Source of the DNA: Gammaproteobacteria bacterium
GTDB taxonomy: Bacteria; Pseudomonadota; Gammaproteobacteria; DSM-16500
Assembly: GCA_021323555.1 (NCBI GenBank)
Contig: JAJONP010000137.1
Span: 1 to 5,158, forward strand
DNA length: 5,158 nucleotides
Direction of reading: 5' to 3'
Within the stretch, counting starts at the first letter, position 1. The number at the start of each line of letters is the position of its first letter. Below the pieces are notes generated by a model. The model did not search any database, was not told the DNA's origin, and worked only from the letters and a program-made list of their open reading frames with translations. This document shows positions 4,446 through 5,158 of the stretch, one piece after another. Position numbers and translations under genes: made by a program.

Positions 4446-5158
4446 ATGAATTTTAAGCAGAATTATGTAAAAATCATTGAAGAAACCGGCAGCTTAAACA
4501 AGGAGATAATTGAGTATGTTTCCCATTTAAACTTAGATCTTCCGCAAGAGCTAGATATTAATGATTGTTTTATTATTATTTCAACATATCCTATGTTGGA
4601 TATTAAGCCAGAAACCATTATTAAAATGACCGAAATTTCGGAAAAGTTATTGTCCATGGAGTCCGTTGATCCGCTCGCCCAAGTTGTACGTGCCTATTTA
4701 CACTATTATGGTTTAGGCGGAAATCGGGATTTGTCTGAAGCGAAGAGATTATTTTTAAGGGCAATAAGTAAAGAAAATAGGAATGGCCTGTTGGGATACG
4801 CAAAAGCGCTGGAGGCAAGTGGTAGTTTCGGCGACGCAATTATATTTTATGAGGAATTAATACGTTTGGGGCATGTGGATGCCATGTGTCGCAGAGCTAG
4901 AGTGTTGGAGAAGGGTCTAGGTGGCGAGGTGGATCATGCTGCTGCGATTGAACTGTATGAACGTGCCATAGCTCTGGGTAATGGGAATGCCATGGTTAAG
5001 AGAGCTGAGATGCATCAGAAAGGTTTAGGCGCTCGGGTAAATCATGCCGCTGCGATTGCACTGTATGAACGCGCCATAGCTCTAAGTAATGCGGATGCCA
5101 TGGTTAAGAGAGCTTGGATGCATCGTCAAGGTTTAGGCGGTGCGGTAAATCATGCCGC
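4446..5158 (+). CDS. Sel1-like repeat protein (partial, 3' end outside window)
   Basis: The 237 visible residues have no signal peptide and no membrane segment. Residues 1-76 are an unrecognised, mainly helical domain. A degenerate repeat follows at about 77-107 (AYLHYYGLGGNRDLSEAKRL), then a TPR-like helix pair at 113-142. Three regular 36-residue Sel1 units start at 146, 182 and 218, with the pattern AMxxRAxxxxxGLGxxVxHAAAIxLYERAIAL. Sel1 repeats are TPR-related helical pairs that form scaffolds for protein binding; in Legionella and Coxiella such proteins often act in host entry, vacuole trafficking or as effectors, though many have other jobs. The start ATG has AGGAG nine bases upstream. 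The gene has its own promoter and probably continues with more repeats. Partner and role cannot be read from the sequence. Confidence 0.9.
   Translation, partial: MNFKQNYVKIIEETGSLNKEIIEYVSHLNLDLPQELDINDCFIIISTYPMLDIKPETIIKMTEISEKLLSMESVDPLAQVVRAYLHYYGLGGNRDLSEAKRLFLRAISKENRNGLLGYAKALEASGSFGDAIIFYEELIRLGHVDAMCRRARVLEKGLGGEVDHAAAIELYERAIALGNGNAMVKRAEMHQKGLGARVNHAAAIALYERAIALSNADAMVKRAWMHRQGLGGAVNHA
4881..5158 (+). repeat. 108-base tandem coding repeats in the Sel1 gene
   Basis: GCCATG recurs at 4881, 4989 and 5097, an exact 108-base period equal to 36 codons. The visible 62 bases of unit three match unit two at 54 positions by my count, and unit one matches unit two strongly in its second half. 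High identity at DNA level, including synonymous positions, suggests recent duplication or homogenisation. Confidence 0.85.

Noticed and set aside
4463..4839. Two minus-strand frames under the Sel1 gene
   Set aside because: The plus-strand frame is supported by repeats, ribosome site and promoter; these are its shadows.
1..5158. CRISPR array
   Set aside because: No regularly spaced short repeats with unique spacers; the only periodic repeat is the 108-base coding repeat of the Sel1 gene.

Overview
The window looks like an accessory, rearranged stretch of an AT-rich gammaproteobacterial chromosome or plasmid. A host-associated Legionellales-type bacterium is my best guess. It rests on a stand-alone CsrA-family gene, a Sel1-repeat protein, a large orphan membrane-anchored protein with a zinc-protease motif, decayed genes and many short palindromic repeats. 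No rRNA, tRNA or housekeeping marker is present, so the assignment is inference.

Layout. Bases 1-485 (minus) hold the N-terminal two thirds or so of an alpha/beta hydrolase of proline-iminopeptidase type, cut by the window edge. Bases 486-1112 have no convincing gene but carry three consecutive hairpins (611-708), a 101-base nested inverted repeat (869-969) and a terminator (1024-1064). That terminator serves the minus-strand gene at 1113-2675, which encodes an orphan protein of about 520 residues with an HEFGH motif and two C-terminal membrane segments; a near-consensus sigma70 promoter lies at 2728-2756. csrA (2919-3098, minus) follows, with related palindromic repeats on both sides. Bases 3099-3808 are gene-poor and contain further palindromes, a doubtful 54-codon ORF, and two long adjacent hairpins (3605-3698) whose mismatches are all G.U pairs if read as plus-strand RNA. 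Bases 3809-4238 hold two decayed plus-strand genes: a frameshifted ParD-like antitoxin and an MFS transporter that stops after its second membrane segment. From 4317 a good promoter and ribosome binding site lead into a Sel1-repeat gene (4446 to the window end) with 108-base tandem repeats.

How the genes relate. I see no shared pathway. The two central minus-strand genes are separate transcription units: csrA has its own Shine-Dalgarno site, and the HEFGH gene has its own promoter and terminator. The decayed genes, clustered repeats and absence of an operon suggest a region that has repeatedly gained and lost DNA. The intact genes most worth attention are the HEFGH membrane protein, the csrA paralogue and the Sel1 protein; all are of kinds common in intracellular bacteria, but a joint role is speculation.
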